NCBI RefSeq assembly: GCF_947172395.1
Contig: NC_069105.1
Coordinates: 8,639,971-8,703,970, forward strand
Length of the DNA: 64,000 bases
Direction of reading: 5' to 3'
From: Bicyclus anynana
Lineage: Eukaryota > Arthropoda > Insecta > Lepidoptera > Nymphalidae
The notes under the pieces are model-generated. The model did no database searches, was not told the origin of the DNA, and saw nothing but the letters and a program-made list of their open reading frames with translations. Shown here one piece after another: positions 61,371 to 64,000 of the stretch (the stretch's first letter is position 1; each line of letters begins with the position of its first letter). The translations under genes were made by a program, and so were the position numbers.

Positions 61371-62235
61371 AAACTTGGCAATACTACCGTAAATAGGTGT
61401 GTCACAGCCACAGTTAAATAGAGTTATTACAATAACACTGTTCAGTGTGTCAAAAGCAGGTAGGACGGTTATTGAGCACGCATTACCGTCGCGTTTGTCG
61501 CGTATCTGGCTGGAATGGAGACGCGACGCCCGCCTGTCACGTCACGAACATCGACAGATACGTTTAGAACGAGAGCCTGCGAAAGCCAGACTTCATTTTA
61601 TGAAAGCTGAATGTTTGTTTTGCTCATACCTTAGGAAAGTACGGTAGTTAATTATGGATTTTGGACTGTGGTAGCTTTGGAACAATAGAATTAGTTATAA
61701 ACTTCGCAATACTACCGTAAATAGGTGTGCCACAAATAGAGATATTAGGTACAATAACATTGTTCAGTGTGTCAAAAGCAGGTAGAACGGTTATTGGGCA
61801 CGCATTCCCGTCGCGTTTGTCGCGTATCTGGCTGGAATGGAAACGACGCGACGCCCGCCTGTCACGTCACGAACATCCACAGATACGTTTAGAACGAGAG
61901 CCTGTGAAAGCCAGACTTCATTTTATGAATGTTGAATGTTTGTTTTGCTCATACCTTAGGAAAGTACGATAGCTAATTACGGATTTTGGACTGTGGTAGC
62001 TTTGGAACAATATAATTAGTTAACTATACTCTCATAAACTTCGCAACACTACCTTAAATAGATGTGTCATAAATAGAGTTATTAGGTACAGTAACATTTT
62101 TCAGTGTGTCAAAAGCAGGTAGGACGGTTATAGGGCACGCATTCCCGTCGCGTTTGTCGCGTATCTGGCTGGAATGGAAACGACGCGACGCCCGCCTGTC
62201 ACGTCACGAACATCCACCGATACATTTATAAAGAG
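61371..62235 (+). repeat. Three-unit tandem array, about 330-bp period
   Basis: Units start at 61371, 61699 and about 62036; the third is cut short near 62235. Each carries a similar open frame (SVSKAGRTVI.HA.PSRLS RIWLEW); units 1 and 2 encode about 80 aa and unit 3 ends early. Unit 1 differs by a 3-bp in-frame indel (EWRRDA against EWKRRDA). No known domain recognised. Confidence 0.85.
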
Positions 62236-63784
62236 AGTCTGTAATTGCCAGACACACCTTTAAATAAATTAATTTTGATTTTAACGGTGTAAGTGCCGTA
62301 GGCTCCTTAATGGGACCTCAGGGCATCACCGGGGGGTTGGGCAAGCGCAGAAGCATTGATGGGGCCCGAAGGCTGAAGCAGAGTAGATGTGCGGAACGAC
62401 TCTCTAAGGGAGCACGACTCTCTTAGAGGATCGTTTGGGAAGGTTGTTTTGGCCTAAGTGTATCAGTCCGGGTGCCCCCCGAGATCGTATATCGGAAAGA
62501 GTCAGTTATCAAGGGAGGTCTCCGATATCTGACGTCATCCAGACGTGGGTTTTTAACTCACAATCTCGGGGAATGATAGTACTCCTACTATCATTGACCT
62601 TTGAACAAGAAGTTTGCCTGCTTCCATAGGCTGACAAATTTCTCAACACAAAACGGGGAATGTCTGACCATCGCAGACTTCTAGTACAATTTGTTTTACT
62701 TATATCTATCGTATAGAAATAGTGACAAGAACGTAGCAGCAACGTGACCGGCGCGGACAGCCCCTGAAACTTGTGTTTTGTTAACGAGACATTGCTACTG
62801 ACGTCTAACGAATAGACAATTATACTGTATACTTCACTAATCCGTACAAATATTTGCCTTACCTTTTTTATTTTATTTGCCCTGTTATTTGGATCAATAA
62901 ATTAACAAGACTTCTACTAATGACGTTAATATGGGCTCAAAAATACACGACAAATTCGATGACAGTGCAATATTGTTGATGGTCTGACGATGGACTCAGA
63001 AAGCGTCAGTAGGACTATTTAAATATTGTAATGAATTACAACAAATTTGGGGGTAATTTAACGAAAACTTCAAAACTGATTTCGATTACTACAACCAGTT
63101 TGTGACTACATTTTTGAACATGAGTTGATAAACAAACAATAAATATAGAAAATACATATTTTTTTTTGTATAATTTACCCAATTTACTCGTTTATTACAT
63201 CTTAGTACTCGCAGATAAGCATAATAGAGATATAAACGGTCACGTAATTACAAATACAATAACTTTTGGACACATGCGCCGCGAGCCAAATGAGTCACGA
63301 CATCACCGTCCGATGTCGGTATATTATTACGCTTTACGTGCATGCCAAAGTACAAACAACCATTCCGAATAATTTATGAATAACCCTGGAATTCATAGTC
63401 GTGAAGTGAACAATCCCCCACAAACCAATATTCAGTATTCACCCAGGGGCTGACTATTGAATCATCCTTCATTGCATTTCATAAACAAACTACTGGAGAG
63501 CCCCTAGGTGACTGGAGTTTCAAGCAAATGTTGTCTATGATTTTACATTAGATCTTTGAAAATTCTGTGACACAACCACAGAGAGACGTATTTTGTTAAT
63601 TCTTTGACATTTTACAAAATAATTGAGTTTCTAATATTTTCATTTACTTTTTGTTTTTATTTATTGTAGTAATATTTAATTCGTTCAAGTGTACAATAGA
63701 TCAGTTTTATCAAAAAGTTTCTTTCTCACAAGAAGGAGTTGTTAGAAAAATATTGAAGTTATGTGGACGAACATGATCATATAC

Positions 63785-64000
63785 AAAATTATCAGCCGAT
63801 GGACGTCCACTGCTGGACATAGCCGTCTTGCATGGACTTTCAAACACAACGGTCTCGAGGGGCCAGCGTCCAGCGGCTCCCTGCAACCCGCTTGATGTCC
63901 TCGGTCCACCTAGTGGGGGTTCGACCAACACTGCGATTTCATCGGCTCTTCGAACTATGTGGCCTGCCCATTGCCACTTCAGCTTCACGACTCGCTGTGC
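63785..64000 (-). mobile_element. RTE-like retrotransposon 3' end, runs off window
   Basis: Encodes KLKWQWAGHIVRRAD and a P-GGPRTSSGLQGAAGRWPLE stretch on the minus strand. Continues beyond position 64000. Confidence 0.8.

Larger units (their letters stand above)
46970..64000. other. Upstream intergenic DNA, transposon relics
   Basis: Contains the repeats listed separately. I looked for coding exons on both strands and found none I could support. The remaining stretches (47000-48100, 48300-49800, 50500-51490, 53100-54230, 55320-59640, 62240-63780) are AT-rich without clear structure. Confidence 0.6.

Overview
This is a stretch of a moth or butterfly (Lepidoptera) nuclear genome. It is AT-rich, and its short exons are GC-rich with GT-AG introns. 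The introns are packed with tRNA-derived SINEs, tails of non-LTR retrotransposons and small inverted-repeat elements of kinds common in Lepidoptera. Family or species cannot be fixed from the sequence alone.

The window holds one recognisable protein-coding gene, on the minus strand: the homeodomain-interacting protein kinase Hipk. I could assemble it by hand from 22 exons between 46205 (proposed ATG) and 13183 (TGA). Every exon junction agrees in phase, and the spliced CDS sums to 3204 nt, or 1067 residues. Exons 3-10 carry the kinase, nearly colinear with vertebrate HIPK1/2. Exons 11-22 carry the family's C-terminal regulatory half: a basic KRVKE-TPP segment, a SUMO-interacting motif (VSVITISDSDDD) and long Gly-Val, His, Gln and Ala low-complexity stretches. 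The kinase exons are very secure. Exons 1 and 2 rest on splice sites and phase only.

Layout. 1-11.8 kb: AT-rich sequence downstream of Hipk, poor in transposons, with no convincing gene; part may be a long 3' UTR. 11.8-13.2 kb: inferred 3' UTR with a phased TTGGGCAA repeat and a cluster of CRE octamers. 13.2-33.6 kb: Hipk exons 22 to 3. 33.6-46.2 kb: exons 2 and 1 with two long introns full of fold-back elements, a five-unit satellite and a 673-bp near-perfect palindrome. 46.2-64 kb: upstream sequence with a GC-rich putative promoter, one possible untranslated exon near 50.4 kb, many transposon relics, and a three-unit 330-bp tandem array at 61.4-62.2 kb.

The most notable points are a 166-bp tandem triplication that copies the SUMO-interacting-motif part of exon 16 together with its splice donor, a hAT-type insertion 22 bp from an acceptor, transposon tails lying a few bases from donors, and elastin-like Gly-Val tracts in five separate exons. 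I saw no bacterial-type operon, CRISPR array, canonical tRNA gene or rRNA gene.
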